This document shows, in pieces, positions 16,862 to 26,758 of a DNA stretch of 34,581 nucleotides. Within the stretch, counting starts at the first letter, position 1; each line of letters starts with the position of its first letter. The stretch is from the NCBI GenBank assembly GCA_029253965.1, contig JAQWYM010000008.1, positions 1-34,581 on the forward strand, written 5' to 3'. Under the pieces are notes generated by a model that was not told the origin of the DNA, searched no databases, and saw only the letters and a program-made list of their open reading frames with translations. Source of the DNA: Gammaproteobacteria bacterium (GTDB lineage: Bacteria; Pseudomonadota; Gammaproteobacteria; UBA4575). The translations under genes were made by a program, and so were the position numbers.

Positions 16862-18502
16862 TCACTCGGCATCGACTAAGGTGGCTAATATCTGTTGCGC
16901 ACGCTTAACTTGTTCAGCATTACCCTCTGCTATGACCTCATGTAAACTCTCTTTAGCTGCTGAATAATCACCCATTTCAACTAGCACAGTAACTAAAGCA
17001 AGTTTTGTTGCCGCATCCTCTGGCAGTTCTTCTGGGGCATCATCGATTTCAAAATCAGGCACATCACCGACTAAATCTTTTAAGACATCATCTAGAATGA
17101 TCGCATCAGGCTCTTTTGGCGCAGCACTGCGTTGCATCTCTGCTGTAACATCAGGCTCAACTGCTGCGACATCAGGCTCAGCTGCTGCTGATGTCGCTTC
17201 TGACTTACGTCGGCGCAAAAGCAACATCATCAACATCACTAACAATAATAGAGACACTGTTGAAACACCTAAGAGAAAGGTTATGCTCTGCTGCTGAAGC
17301 CAATCCTTAAGCTTCCACCACGCCTGTTTACTTGCGTCTAGCGCCTGGTCACTAAGCACTAAGAATTCGTCAAAAAACGCTTTAATTTCTATATTTAACG
17401 CTGAACCTGCAACCACTGAAGTCTCAGCTGGATTAGCTGAGGGACTCTCGTTAAGACTCTGCGGCGCTAGATTTTCAAAGCGCTCTAAAATTAATTGCAA
17501 CTGCGCTAGTTGTTGATTTTGCACAGAAATGATCGCCTCTTGCTTCTGCAGTACCCGTTCTAAATTATCAAGCCGATTTCGTAGCTCAAGGTTCTGTTCC
17601 TTTTTAGAGCCTAGCTGTTCTTGTAATAGCTGATTTTGTTGCTGCATACCGGCTAGCTCTATTGATGTTGAGTTCGTATTAACTGGAGCATCAGCTGTCT
17701 TAGCAAGAATAGATAATTTCTGTTTGCTGTCAGCCTTCACTGTCGGCAACCGTGTGTTCGGAATACTCGCTTGGAGCGCGCGATGTTGTTTCCATTGCTG
17801 GACTTGTTGTTTAACCTGATTAAGCGCTTGCGCGGGCTTGATTGAGCGAGCTTCTGCCAACGTTGGGATAATCAATACCGAGCCCTTCTTTAGCTCATTA
17901 ATATTACTCACATTGAAGGCATCAGGGTTTACAGTTTGAATAGCTAACATCATCTGACTACCACTGACATCACTAGCAACCGTATATTGACTCGCGATAC
18001 TCCAAAGTGTCTGGCCATTGCTAACAACAACACGAACAGCTTTAGCTTGACCTGATTTTTCTTTGGCCTGATCTGGCATCTGCACAGCGGCCGAAACTGC
18101 AGGCTTAAGGTTGCTGCTTAATACTATTTTATATTTACGTACCAACACACCACTACTGGATTCCACTTTCAGAAAAAAACTCGTGTTGGCTTGTGTAAAT
18201 GGCTGAGATGAATCAATGCGAATATAATGTTTACGGCCAACACCAACAATTCCAAATGTCAGTGACTTCAATTCATCAGTGACTGGCAAGCGATTAGTCT
18301 GAAATAAAATATTTTCTGCTAAGCCTGCCTTAAGTGTCTTCAACTCCTCATCACTGACAGTGATGAGCTCAATCTCAGCATGTAAGTTTTCATTTAAAGC
18401 TGTTTGCACCTTCAATTGACCCAGCCCTAAAGCACTAGCCAGTCCTGGCGAAAGAACAACACATAGACTAAAAAAAATAATCAGTTTCACTTTACGCAGC
18501 AT
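16862..18502 (-). CDS. fimV: FimV-family polar hub protein, short form
   Basis: FimV-type proteins bind peptidoglycan and organise pole-located functions such as type IV pili and twitching in Pseudomonas, and HubP-like polar clustering in Vibrio. The 546-residue sequence shows a signal peptide (1-24), the FimV N-terminal domain (about 25-135), a LysM-like domain (about 157-213), a Gln-rich coiled coil (about 283-345), one membrane helix (407-429) and a C-terminal cytoplasmic FimV motif (about 500-546, beginning TKLALVTVLVEMGDY). It is much shorter than the roughly 900-residue P. aeruginosa protein; the acidic cytoplasmic region is reduced. No pilus genes lie in the window. Position between asd and truA matches Pseudomonas. 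Confidence 0.93.
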   Translation of the reverse strand: MLRKVKLIIFFSLCVVLSPGLASALGLGQLKVQTALNENLHAEIELITVSDEELKTLKAGLAENILFQTNRLPVTDELKSLTFGIVGVGRKHYIRIDSSQPFTQANTSFFLKVESSSGVLVRKYKIVLSSNLKPAVSAAVQMPDQAKEKSGQAKAVRVVVSNGQTLWSIASQYTVASDVSGSQMMLAIQTVNPDAFNVSNINELKKGSVLIIPTLAEARSIKPAQALNQVKQQVQQWKQHRALQASIPNTRLPTVKADSKQKLSILAKTADAPVNTNSTSIELAGMQQQNQLLQEQLGSKKEQNLELRNRLDNLERVLQKQEAIISVQNQQLAQLQLILERFENLAPQSLNESPSANPAETSVVAGSALNIEIKAFFDEFLVLSDQALDASKQAWWKLKDWLQQQSITFLLGVSTVSLLLLVMLMMLLLRRRKSEATSAAAEPDVAAVEPDVTAEMQRSAAPKEPDAIILDDVLKDLVGDVPDFEIDDAPEELPEDAATKLALVTVLVEMGDYSAAKESLHEVIAEGNAEQVKRAQQILATLVDAE

Positions 18503-18536
18503 TTCATTCCCCAGAGCAAAGATAATGAATAAGACA

Positions 18537-19562
18537 TCAGTCCAAATAATTTTTTATCAAACATTCTGCAATCTGCACACTATTTAAGGCGGCACCTTTA
18601 CGTAGATTATCGCTTACAACCCAAAGGTTTAAGCCTCGAGGATGTGAAATGTCTTGTCGAATACGCCCAACATAGACTGGATCTGTACCCTCAGAATCTG
18701 TGGCTGCCGTTGGATAGCCACCATCACAATGATCATCTATGACCGTGATTCCTGGCGCTGACGCCAACAAATCTCTTGCTGCCTGTGCGTCAAGGGGGGC
18801 TTTTAACTCTAGATGTAGCGCTTCAGAATGACCGTATTTAACAGGTATCCTTACCGCGGTAGGATTCACTAAAATGCTGTCATCAGCCATTATCTTTTGA
18901 GTTTCCCAGACCATTTTCATTTCTTCTTTGGTGTAACCATTCTCGAGAAAAACATCAATATGTGGCAATGCATTAAAAGCAATCTGTTTTGGGTAGACTT
19001 CAGATACTATGGCCTTGCCCTCAGACAAGCTCTTCGTCTGTGCATCCAGCTCATCAATAGCTTCCTTACCAGTGCCCGATACAGCCTGATAAGTTGCAAC
19101 ATTAACGCGTTCAATACCGACAGCATCATGGATAGGTTTTAACGCGACCAACATTTGTATTGTCGAGCAATTCGGGTTGGCAATAATGCCGCGGTTCTTA
19201 TAATCAGCTATGGCTGCTGGATTAACCTCAGGCACAACCAACGGAATATCATCCTCATAGCGGTAACGAGAGGTATTATCAATGACGACACAACCTTGCT
19301 CAGCTGCCTTTGGGGCAAACTTTTCTGAGATTGATGCACCCGCTGAAAACAGGCCAATCTGGACCTTTGAAAAATCAAAGTCAGCAAGATCTTCGACTGT
19401 TAACAGCTGCTCACCAAAACGTACTTTTTTACCAACAGAACGTGCACTTGCTAGCGCATAGACTTGACCGACTGGAAAGTTTCTCTGTGCCAAGATGGAA
19501 AGCATAACCTCACCCACTGCACCGGTTGCACCCACTACTGCTACATTATATTTTTTTGTCAT
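18537..19562 (-). CDS. asd: aspartate-semialdehyde dehydrogenase
   Basis: Asd reduces aspartyl phosphate to aspartate semialdehyde with NADPH, the branch point to lysine/diaminopimelate, methionine and threonine. The 341-residue enzyme has the nucleotide-binding start VAVVGATGAVGEVML, the catalytic Cys132 in NPNCSTIQ, and the His-containing RQDISHPRGLNLWVVSDN. The sequence type is the shorter USG-1/Gram-positive-like form, not the E. coli Asd form, which is common in leuB-linked copies of gammaproteobacteria. It follows leuB by 37 bases. Confidence 0.97.
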   Translation of the reverse strand: MTKKYNVAVVGATGAVGEVMLSILAQRNFPVGQVYALASARSVGKKVRFGEQLLTVEDLADFDFSKVQIGLFSAGASISEKFAPKAAEQGCVVIDNTSRYRYEDDIPLVVPEVNPAAIADYKNRGIIANPNCSTIQMLVALKPIHDAVGIERVNVATYQAVSGTGKEAIDELDAQTKSLSEGKAIVSEVYPKQIAFNALPHIDVFLENGYTKEEMKMVWETQKIMADDSILVNPTAVRIPVKYGHSEALHLELKAPLDAQAARDLLASAPGITVIDDHCDGGYPTAATDSEGTDPVYVGRIRQDISHPRGLNLWVVSDNLRKGAALNSVQIAECLIKNYLD

Positions 19563-19599
19563 TGCCCATTACTCACAAGTCATCTCTATCATTTTTAGT

Positions 19600-20673
19600 C
19601 TATACCGTGCGCATCGCTCGCAGCACTGCATCACCCATCTCATCCGTAGACATTATCGTCTCACCCGCTTTAGCAATATCTGCTGTCCGTGCACCGGCAG
19701 TTAAGGCTTGCATTACCGCCTCTTCAACCTGCTTCGCCTCTACCTCTAAACTCAGGCTATAACGTAACATCATCGCGACTGACAAAATGGTTGCTAAGGG
19801 GTTGGCGATACCTTTGCCAGCAATATCAGGTGCTGAGCCATGGATAGGCTCATACATGCCTAGATTATCTTCATTCAAGGACGCAGATGGCAGCATACCG
19901 ATAGACCCTGTTAACATCGCCGCTGCATCAGATAAAATATCGCCAAATAGATTTGAGGTCACCATAACGTCAAACTGCTTAGGTGCTCGAATCAATTGCA
20001 TCGCTGCATTATCAACATACATATGACTCAGTTCCACAGTCGGATAATCAGTCTTAACCTCTTCCATTATTTCGCGCCAAAGCAATGAGACCTCGAGAAC
20101 ATTAGCTTTGTCGACTGAACATAAACGACCCTCTCTTTTAGCTGCGGCAGCAAAGGCAACATGGGCGATGCGACGAATCTCATCTTCGTTATAAACCATA
20201 GTGTTATAACCCCAGCGGCGACCATCTTTAATTTCTTTTGCGCGCGGCTGACCAAAATAAATACCACCGACTAATTCACGAACAATCAGCAGATCTAATC
20301 CAGCGACTAACTCAGGTTTCAGCGATGAAGCTTCAGCCAAATCCTCATACAATAGCGCTGGGCGCAAATTAGCAAACAAGTTGAGGTGACCTCGAATATC
20401 CAGCAAACCTTGCTCAGGTCGTAGATGGCGTTCAACATCATCGTACTGTGGACCACCCACTGCACCGAGTAATATGGCATCAGCCTGCTCGGCTAATTTG
20501 CGTGTAGTCTCTGGAAATGGAGAGCCTTCCTGATCATAAGCAACGCCACCTAAGTTAGCTGTTTCCAACTCCAGATGACATCCCTGCAACTTCAGTTGAT
20601 CCAGAATCTTTACAGCCTGACGTACTATTTCAGGACCAATACCATCACCTGCTAATACCAATATCTTAGACAT
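19600..20673 (-). CDS. leuB: 3-isopropylmalate dehydrogenase
   Basis: LeuB oxidatively decarboxylates 3-isopropylmalate with NAD+ in leucine synthesis. The 357-residue sequence shows [11 protein letters not shown] at the start, the substrate region [20 protein letters not shown], and the cofactor-binding [20 protein letters not shown]. Length and motifs are normal for the family. It follows leuD by 15 bases in a leuC-leuD-leuB group; leuA is not in the window. Confidence 0.98.
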   Translation of the reverse strand: MSKILVLAGDGIGPEIVRQAVKILDQLKLQGCHLELETANLGGVAYDQEGSPFPETTRKLAEQADAILLGAVGGPQYDDVERHLRPEQGLLDIRGHLNLFANLRPALLYEDLAEASSLKPELVAGLDLLIVRELVGGIYFGQPRAKEIKDGRRWGYNTMVYNEDEIRRIAHVAFAAAAKREGRLCSVDKANVLEVSLLWREIMEEVKTDYPTVELSHMYVDNAAMQLIRAPKQFDVMVTSNLFGDILSDAAAMLTGSIGMLPSASLNEDNLGMYEPIHGSAPDIAGKGIANPLATILSVAMMLRYSLSLEVEAKQVEEAVMQALTAGARTADIAKAGETIMSTDEMGDAVLRAMRTV

Positions 20674-20688
20674 CTTACTTCCACACCT

Positions 20689-21333
20689 TTAATCGTTACT
20701 GTATAGCCAAGGTGCACTGTTCTTCTGTGCAGCCTCAAAGGCCTTAATTTTTTCTGCATACTTCAGGGTGATACCGATCTCATCCAAACCATTCAGCAAG
20801 CAGTGCTTCTTAAACTCATCGACTTCAAAATCAGCCATTGGTTTGCCATCACGAATGATGGTCTGACTTTCCAAATCGATACTGACTGAGGTTTCTGCAT
20901 CGGCCAAACTCGCTATAAATAATTCATCAATCAATGCTGGCTCTAAGATGATAGGGAGTAGACCATTCTTAAAACAGTTACTAAAGAATATGTCAGCAAA
21001 GCTTGGCGCTAATAAGGCCCTGACACCGTAGTCCTGAAAAGCCCAAACGGCATGTTCACGAGATGAGCCACAGCCAAAGTTTTCTCGGCCTAATATAATT
21101 TCAGCGTTACGATAACGCTCATCATTAAGAATGAATTCTGGATTCAAACGCCTACCTTCACAGGACTGATCCGGCTCACCAGCGTCTAAATAACGCCAGT
21201 CATCAAATAGATTAGGGCCAAAGCCAGAGCGACGAATTGATTTCAAATACTGTTTAGGAATAATCGCATCAGTATCAACATTTGGACGATCAATCGGTAA
21301 CAAACTAGAGCTTAATGTAGTAAATGCCTGCAT
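20689..21333 (-). CDS. leuD: 3-isopropylmalate dehydratase small subunit
   Basis: LeuD forms the swivel domain of isopropylmalate isomerase with LeuC. It shows [16 protein letters not shown] and [14 protein letters not shown], and is of usual length. Three in-frame ATG codons follow each other directly (21339, 21336, 21333). The ribosome site AGGAG overlaps the leuC stop and ends at 21340, so only the third ATG has workable spacing (6 bases) and is chosen here. LeuC and LeuD production is probably coupled. Confidence 0.96.
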   Translation of the reverse strand: MQAFTTLSSSLLPIDRPNVDTDAIIPKQYLKSIRRSGFGPNLFDDWRYLDAGEPDQSCEGRRLNPEFILNDERYRNAEIILGRENFGCGSSREHAVWAFQDYGVRALLAPSFADIFFSNCFKNGLLPIILEPALIDELFIASLADAETSVSIDLESQTIIRDGKPMADFEVDEFKKHCLLNGLDEIGITLKYAEKIKAFEAAQKNSAPWLYSND

Positions 21334-21342
21334 CATCATCTC

Positions 21343-22749
21343 CTATAGGTAGTCACGTACGTCAGTTAGGTGACCGGCAATACCGGCGGCAGCAGCCATC
21401 GCCGGACTAAGTAAATGTGTGCGTCCACCCTGTCCCTGACGCCCTTCAAAATTACGGTTAGAGGTAGAAGCACAACGCTCACCAGCCTCTAGTTGATCAG
21501 CGTTCATACCGAGACACATGGAGCAGCCAGGCTCACGCCATTCAAAGCCTGCATCCAGAAAAATTTTATCTAAGCCTTCTTTCTCTGCCTGCTGCTTAAT
21601 CAAACCTGACCCCGGAACGATTAAGCCCAGCTTGATTGTTCCAGCTAGCTGTCTACCTTGCACAACAATGGCAGCGGCACGTAAATCTTCAATCCGTGAA
21701 TTAGTGCAAGAGCCAATAAAGACCTTATCAATAACAATATCTTTGACCGCCTGCCCAGCTTTAAGCCCCATGTAGATCAAGGCATTACGCATACCTTCTG
21801 CTTTGCTATCACTAGATTCTTGCTCTGGGTCTGGCACCAAGGCATCAACTGCAACGACCATCTCGGGCGATGTGCCCCAACTGACCTGCGGTTTAAGTGC
21901 ATTGATATCAATACGAATGACTTTATCAAAATGTGCATCAGCATCTGACACCAACTTAGACCAATCAGCTTTCGCTTGCTCCCAGTCATCGCCCTTAGGA
22001 GAGAAGGGTCGACCAGCAACATAATCTAGTGTGCGTTCATCAACACCAATAATGCCCGCACGGGCACCCGCTTCAATCGCCATGTTACAGATCGTCATTC
22101 GACCTTCTATCGATAAATTTCGAATCGCAGACCCAGCAAATTCAATGGTGTAACCGGTACCGCCGGCAGTACCGATCTCGGCAATAACTGCAAGCACAAG
22201 ATCTTTAGCACTAACACCCACTTGTAACTCACCCTCAAGATCAATACGCATCGACTTAGTCTTTTTTAACAACAGACATTGTGTTGCCAAGACATGCTCA
22301 ACCTCAGACGTACCAATACCAAAGGCTAGGGCAGCGAGTGCACCATGGGTTGAGGTATGGGAATCACCACAGACTATGGTCATACCGGGAAGACTCGCTC
22401 CCTGTTCTGGACCGATCACATGCACGATGCCTTGCCGAATGTCATTCATCTCAAACTTTTGCACACCAAAAGAGCTGCAGTTTTCATCAAGAGCAGCTAG
22501 TTGCTTACGTGAAACGGGATCTTCAATTTCTTGATCGCGCTTTGTGGTTGGCACGTTATGATCAGGCACAGCCAACACCGAGGCTGTCCGCCAAGGTTCA
22601 CGACCAGCGAGACGCAAGCCTTCAAAAGCTTGTGGTGAAGTAACCTCATGCACCAGATGGCGATCGATATAGATCAGACAGGTGGCATCTTTTTGTCTAT
22701 GCACGACATGTGCATTCCATAATTTGTCGTAAAGTGATAATCCAGACAT
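21343..22749 (-). CDS. leuC: 3-isopropylmalate dehydratase large subunit
   Basis: LeuC carries the [4Fe-4S] centre that isomerises 2- to 3-isopropylmalate. The 468-residue sequence has the three cluster cysteines Cys348 (FIGSCTNSR), Cys409 and Cys412 (GCSMCLGMN), and the aconitase-family [14 protein letters not shown]. It belongs to the LeuC1 type paired with a separate small subunit. It starts 19 bases after aroC, so the whole aroC-leu-asd group may be read through. Confidence 0.98.
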   Translation of the reverse strand: MSGLSLYDKLWNAHVVHRQKDATCLIYIDRHLVHEVTSPQAFEGLRLAGREPWRTASVLAVPDHNVPTTKRDQEIEDPVSRKQLAALDENCSSFGVQKFEMNDIRQGIVHVIGPEQGASLPGMTIVCGDSHTSTHGALAALAFGIGTSEVEHVLATQCLLLKKTKSMRIDLEGELQVGVSAKDLVLAVIAEIGTAGGTGYTIEFAGSAIRNLSIEGRMTICNMAIEAGARAGIIGVDERTLDYVAGRPFSPKGDDWEQAKADWSKLVSDADAHFDKVIRIDINALKPQVSWGTSPEMVVAVDALVPDPEQESSDSKAEGMRNALIYMGLKAGQAVKDIVIDKVFIGSCTNSRIEDLRAAAIVVQGRQLAGTIKLGLIVPGSGLIKQQAEKEGLDKIFLDAGFEWREPGCSMCLGMNADQLEAGERCASTSNRNFEGRQGQGGRTHLLSPAMAAAAGIAGHLTDVRDYL

Positions 22750-22768
22750 ATTATTTATTCTTGGTTAA

Positions 22769-23869
22769 TTAGTTCTTTGAGGCGGGGATATCAGGACACT
22801 CAGTACTGACATCAGCATTTTGTCCACGATGACGCAGGGCATGGTCTGCCAGTGTCAAAGCTAACATCGCTTCAGCGATAGGCACGGCACGAATACCAAC
22901 ACAGGGGTCGTGTCGGCCGGTAGTTGAAATCTCAGCATCTTTACCCTGTGTATCTACAGTCTGACCTGGGATACGGATACTAGAGGTTGGCTTGAGTGCA
23001 ATAGAGACCGCTAAATCTTGTCCTGAACTGATACCGCCTAAGGTACCGCCGGCATGATTTGAATGAAATCCATCAGGCTCAATAGCATCTCTATGCTCAC
23101 TGCCACGTTGTCTTACGGAATCAAAGCCAGCACCAATTTCGACCGCTTTAACAGCATTAATCGACATCATGCCTTTAGCAATATCGGCGTCCAAACGATC
23201 AAATATAGGTTCACCCCACCCTACTTGCATTGAGGTTGCTGCCACCGTTAGACGGGCACCAATAGAATCACCGTCGCGCCGCAGTTGTTCCATGAAGTCA
23301 GCTAAGGCATCGAGCTTGCTTGCATCAGGGAAGAAGAATGGATTCTCATTAACAATCGCCCAATCCATTTGTTCCGCCTTAATATCACCAATCTGCGATA
23401 CACAGGCTTTAATCTCAGTGCCATAGCGCTGAAATAAAAATTTCTTAGCAATTGCACCGGCAGCAACACGCATCGCTGTTTCACGTGCTGATGATCGACC
23501 ACCACCACGGTAATCACGTATGCCATATTTTTTGAAGTAGGTGTAGTCAGCATGTCCGGGCCGAAACGTCTCAGCAATCTTTGAATAATCACTCGATCGC
23601 TGATCTTGATTGCGAATCAATAAACCAATCGGTGTGCCGGTGGTTCTGCCTTCAAAGACACCCGACATGATTTCAACCTCATCAGCCTCACGCCTCTGTG
23701 TTGTAAATTTGGATTGGCCTGGACGGCGACGATCCAAATCAGGCTGTAAGTCGGCCGCAGATAACTCAATACCCGGGGGACAGCCATCAACAATAGCGCC
23801 AATAGCAGGACCATGACTCTCACCAAATGAGGTCAATGTGAAAAGCGTTCCAAAAGTATTTCCAGACAT
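22769..23869 (-). CDS. aroC: chorismate synthase
   Basis: AroC converts 5-enolpyruvylshikimate 3-phosphate to chorismate using reduced FMN. The 366-residue sequence contains the family signatures [37 protein letters not shown] and [17 protein letters not shown]. Chorismate feeds tryptophan synthesis, whose last genes lie downstream. Adjacency to prmB (82 bases upstream) is frequent in proteobacteria. Confidence 0.98.
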   Translation of the reverse strand: MSGNTFGTLFTLTSFGESHGPAIGAIVDGCPPGIELSAADLQPDLDRRRPGQSKFTTQRREADEVEIMSGVFEGRTTGTPIGLLIRNQDQRSSDYSKIAETFRPGHADYTYFKKYGIRDYRGGGRSSARETAMRVAAGAIAKKFLFQRYGTEIKACVSQIGDIKAEQMDWAIVNENPFFFPDASKLDALADFMEQLRRDGDSIGARLTVAATSMQVGWGEPIFDRLDADIAKGMMSINAVKAVEIGAGFDSVRQRGSEHRDAIEPDGFHSNHAGGTLGGISSGQDLAVSIALKPTSSIRIPGQTVDTQGKDAEISTTGRHDPCVGIRAVPIAEAMLALTLADHALRHRGQNADVSTECPDIPASKN

Positions 23870-23897
23870 ATCGTAAGGTTTCTTTTATTAGTGATCT

Positions 23898-23927
23898 TAC
23901 ATAAAGAAAGATCAACGGTAGAGTCAA
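23898..23927 (-). promoter_or_regulatory. weak candidate promoter before aroC
   Basis: On the minus strand TTGACT (23927-23922) is followed about 17-18 bases later by TTATGTA, within the 82-base gap between prmB and aroC. A small inverted repeat GATCTT/AAGATC overlaps the spacer. The -10 match is poor. Confidence 0.25.
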
Positions 23928-23951
23928 AATGACCCAATTAAAGTTGCATGC

Positions 23952-24866
23952 TTAGCTTGCGAACTGCTTACACTCTTGAGCTGTCAGCACACAGACGCCT
24001 TCACCACCATTCTCCAATGCTAACCACATAAATTCGGTATCAGCAAAGTGTTGTTCCAGAGCATCAGCTGACTCACCAACTTCAAGTACTAACAGACCAT
24101 CTGCAGTCAAATATTGACTGCTTGAGGCGAGTATCTTTTTCGCCACATCCAAGCCATCGCCACCCGAATAAAGGGCATGTGCTGGTTCGTGTTGATACTC
24201 AGTCGGTAATTCGCTCTGCTCATGTTGAGGAACATAGGGCGGATTCGCTAGAATAATATCATATTGACCTAGTGGAATCTGTCTCCAAACATCAGATAAC
24301 ACCGTGCTGACACGGTTTTGTAACTTATAAGCTGCTATGTTTTGCTCGGCAACCCGCAGCGCTTTTGGGTCTATATCAGTCAATAATACCTCTGCATCAG
24401 GGAACTCTAATGCCGCTAAAATGCCAAGACAGCCACTGCCACTACATAGGTCTAATATCACGATGGGCTCTGCATCCGCCTCTTCAGCCCCGATCCACCA
24501 AGGGAAAAAACGTTCTTGAATGAGGCTCGCTATGGGTGAGCGTGGCACTAATACATGCTCATTAACAATGAATTTATAGCCGGCCAACCAAGTTTCACCG
24601 AGCAGGTAAACCAGCGGCTTACGTTCCTCAATACGCTTTTGTAGCAAGCCACTGATGGCGTCACGATGACTAGCTGTAACACTTAATCCGGCCATATAGG
24701 GGTCGAAATCCGGTGGCAATCCTAGGGTAAAGCTGACAAGATATGCGGCCTCATCAAGTGCCGTTTCCATGCCATGACCATAGCTAAGATCAGACTGCTC
24801 TAGGGCTGTTGTAATCTCGTTAATAAGGTCTGGGACTGTTGTACTTTTGAGGATCAATGCATGCAC
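23952..24866 (-). CDS. prmB: ribosomal protein uL3 N5-glutamine methyltransferase
   Basis: PrmB methylates a glutamine of ribosomal protein L3 using S-adenosylmethionine. The 304-residue sequence has the SAM-binding LDLCSGSGCLGI (138-149), the catalytic NPPY (208-211) and VLVPRSPI (105-112), which separates PrmB from the release-factor enzyme PrmC. The start is GTG at 24866 with AAGG eight bases upstream. It is divergent from the SCO1 gene across a 198-base gap. Confidence 0.95.
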   Translation of the reverse strand: MHALILKSTTVPDLINEITTALEQSDLSYGHGMETALDEAAYLVSFTLGLPPDFDPYMAGLSVTASHRDAISGLLQKRIEERKPLVYLLGETWLAGYKFIVNEHVLVPRSPIASLIQERFFPWWIGAEEADAEPIVILDLCSGSGCLGILAALEFPDAEVLLTDIDPKALRVAEQNIAAYKLQNRVSTVLSDVWRQIPLGQYDIILANPPYVPQHEQSELPTEYQHEPAHALYSGGDGLDVAKKILASSSQYLTADGLLVLEVGESADALEQHFADTEFMWLALENGGEGVCVLTAQECKQFAS

Positions 24867-25046
24867 CTACTTACCCTTAGCGTGATACGACTTGTTTTGC
24901 GTCAACCTGAGCGAGATAGGAACCCAGAAAACAGGTATCACAATGGATTCGCTCCGGTGCACGCGAGTCGATAGAGTGTAACCGTATTCCACAGAGGTGA
25001 GAATTTTTCGTTTCATTATCGCTGGTCGATCAAGCGTTAACGAAGA

Positions 25047-25052
25047 TATAAT
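25047..25052 (+). promoter_or_regulatory. candidate -10 box for the SCO1 gene
   Basis: TATAAT lies 12 bases upstream of the ATG at 25065. This would give a very short leader, and no convincing -35 box or Shine-Dalgarno site is seen. The remainder of the 24867-25064 gap holds no recognised feature. Confidence 0.3.
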
Positions 25053-25064
25053 TCATTCGAGATT

Positions 25065-25703
25065 ATGCAAAACTTAAAAAATATTGTTATTGCGCTAGTA
25101 GTGCTCTCCATCCCATTAGGGTTAGGTGTCTATTTCGCGAATAAAAGTGACCCCACTGATATCCCCGAGCTGATCAATGCCAGCTACCTTCTTAATCAAG
25201 AAGTGGCTATTGCCGATTTTAATTTAATCGACCATAACCAACAGGCATTCACTGCAGAGCAGATCAAAGATGAGTGGACCTTCTGGTTCTTTGGCTTCAC
25301 CCACTGTCCGGATATCTGCCCATTCACAATGGCCACCTTAACTGCGGTTATGCAGACCTTAAAGGAAGAACATGGCATAGATGCCGTGCGCAGTGTCTTC
25401 GTCTCAGTAGACCCAATAAGAGACACGCCTGAGCGCATGAAAGTCTATCTTGAAACCTTTGGCAGCCAAGTTATTGGTGTCAGCAGTGCCGGCCCAGAAC
25501 TCGACCGCTTTATTAAAAACATGGGTATTGTTGCAAAACTACCCGAAGCCATTGATGCTAACGCCGACTATGATGTCATGCACAGTAGCTCGATCTATCT
25601 CATTGCCCCAAATAACGCCATTGCTGCACTATTAAGAACCCCACATTCAGTCAATGATATCGTTTATAATTTTCAACAAGTGCACTCGAACTACTCAAAA
25701 TGA
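25065..25703 (+). CDS. SCO1/SenC family copper chaperone
   Basis: SCO proteins deliver copper to, or reduce, the CuA site of cytochrome c oxidase. The 212-residue protein has an N-terminal membrane anchor (about 6-25) and a thioredoxin-like domain facing the periplasm. The copper ligands are visible: Cys81 and Cys85 in THCPDICPF, and His172 in DVMHSSSIYL; FVSVDPIRDTPE is also typical. No oxidase genes are in the window. The stop overlaps the psd start by four bases (25700-25703), implying coupling with psd. Confidence 0.93.
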   Translation: MQNLKNIVIALVVLSIPLGLGVYFANKSDPTDIPELINASYLLNQEVAIADFNLIDHNQQAFTAEQIKDEWTFWFFGFTHCPDICPFTMATLTAVMQTLKEEHGIDAVRSVFVSVDPIRDTPERMKVYLETFGSQVIGVSSAGPELDRFIKNMGIVAKLPEAIDANADYDVMHSSSIYLIAPNNAIAALLRTPHSVNDIVYNFQQVHSNYSK

Positions 25704-26758
25704 ATAAAGAATACGCCAGCTCTTGGGAGCGACTGAAAGCCGCCATTTTTCACCTCTTCCCACACCACTTGCTATCACGCTGTACCTATTGGATTACGCG
25801 TCAAAGAGGTTTCTGGGTAGCTTCACTGATTCGTAGCTTCATCAGGTTTTTCAAGGTTGATCTCAGTGATGCTGAAGTCGACCAGGTCGAAGGCTACAGC
25901 ACTTTCAACCAGTTCTTTACCCGTACGCTTAAAAACGGCACACGCCCTATAGACGCTAACCCTGAGGTTATCAGCTCACCCTGTGATGGCCGCATCAGTC
26001 AATTTGGTGCCATCGATAATCGCCAAATAATTCAAGCCAAGGGCAAGCATTACTCATTGAATGACTTCTTCACCTCCGCCTGTAGCCATACAGAAAAATT
26101 CATAGACGGCGAATTCATGACCATCTATTTATCGCCACGTGATTACCATCGCGTGCATATGGCCTGTGACGCACGTCTCTTAGAGATGGTTTATGTGCCA
26201 GGCCGACTCTTCAGTGTCGCGCCTTACGCACCCAAGGCCATTGAAAAAGTCTTCGCTAAAAACGAACGCGTTGTCTCAATTTTTGAAGTCGATGGTGGTT
26301 ATATGGCTGCAACCATGGTGGGTGCGGTCAACGTCGCCGCCATAGAGATGGCTTGGCATGGCATGGTGACGCCACCCCATATGAATCTAACGGCTCGCTA
26401 TGACTATCAAAATGAAGCGATTAGTCTTAAAAAAGGTGATGAGATGGGCACCTTCAATATGGGCTCAACCGTGGTTCTCTGTTTTTCTAAAGGCTGCTAC
26501 TCAGCCATCTCAGCATTGGCCACAGAGCAGAGTTTAAAAATGGGTGAGGCTATCGGCTTTAGTTCAGAAGCCGCAGCGCAGGCTGATGCTAAAAGTGCAG
26601 CCGCGGCTGCAGAAGACAGCGAGCCGACAATAGAGCCTGCAGTAGTTGATGAGGTGACAGAAAGTGTAGACATAGAAGCAGAAAGTTCAGCGCCACTTGA
26701 TTATGTTGCCACTACGGATAATAACGAGTCTGACTCGTCAGATAGCAATAAAGCCTAA
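25700..26758 (+). CDS. psd: phosphatidylserine decarboxylase with acidic C-terminal tail
   Basis: Psd makes phosphatidylethanolamine from phosphatidylserine at the inner membrane, using a pyruvoyl group formed by self-cleavage. The cleavage motif is MGSTV with predicted break between Gly255 and Ser256. Asp96 in SSPCDGRI, and His150 and His153 in DYHRVHM, match the self-processing and catalytic residues. The catalytic part ends near residue 288. A further 62 residues or so, rich in Ala, Glu, Asp and Ser, have no counterpart in the catalytic domain of the family and no membrane segment. The gene starts within the SCO1 stop and its end overlaps the convergent epmA end by four bases. Confidence 0.95.
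   Translation: MNKEYASSWERLKAAIFHLFPHHLLSRCTYWITRQRGFWVASLIRSFIRFFKVDLSDAEVDQVEGYSTFNQFFTRTLKNGTRPIDANPEVISSPCDGRISQFGAIDNRQIIQAKGKHYSLNDFFTSACSHTEKFIDGEFMTIYLSPRDYHRVHMACDARLLEMVYVPGRLFSVAPYAPKAIEKVFAKNERVVSIFEVDGGYMAATMVGAVNVAAIEMAWHGMVTPPHMNLTARYDYQNEAISLKKGDEMGTFNMGSTVVLCFSKGCYSAISALATEQSLKMGEAIGFSSEAAAQADAKSAAAAAEDSEPTIEPAVVDEVTESVDIEAESSAPLDYVATTDNNESDSSDSNKA

Noticed and set aside
24884-24938. GTGATAC/GTATCAC inverted repeat between prmB and the SCO1 gene as a hairpin or operator
   Set aside because: The arms are only 7 bases and about 40 bases apart, with no T-tract; it is probably chance.
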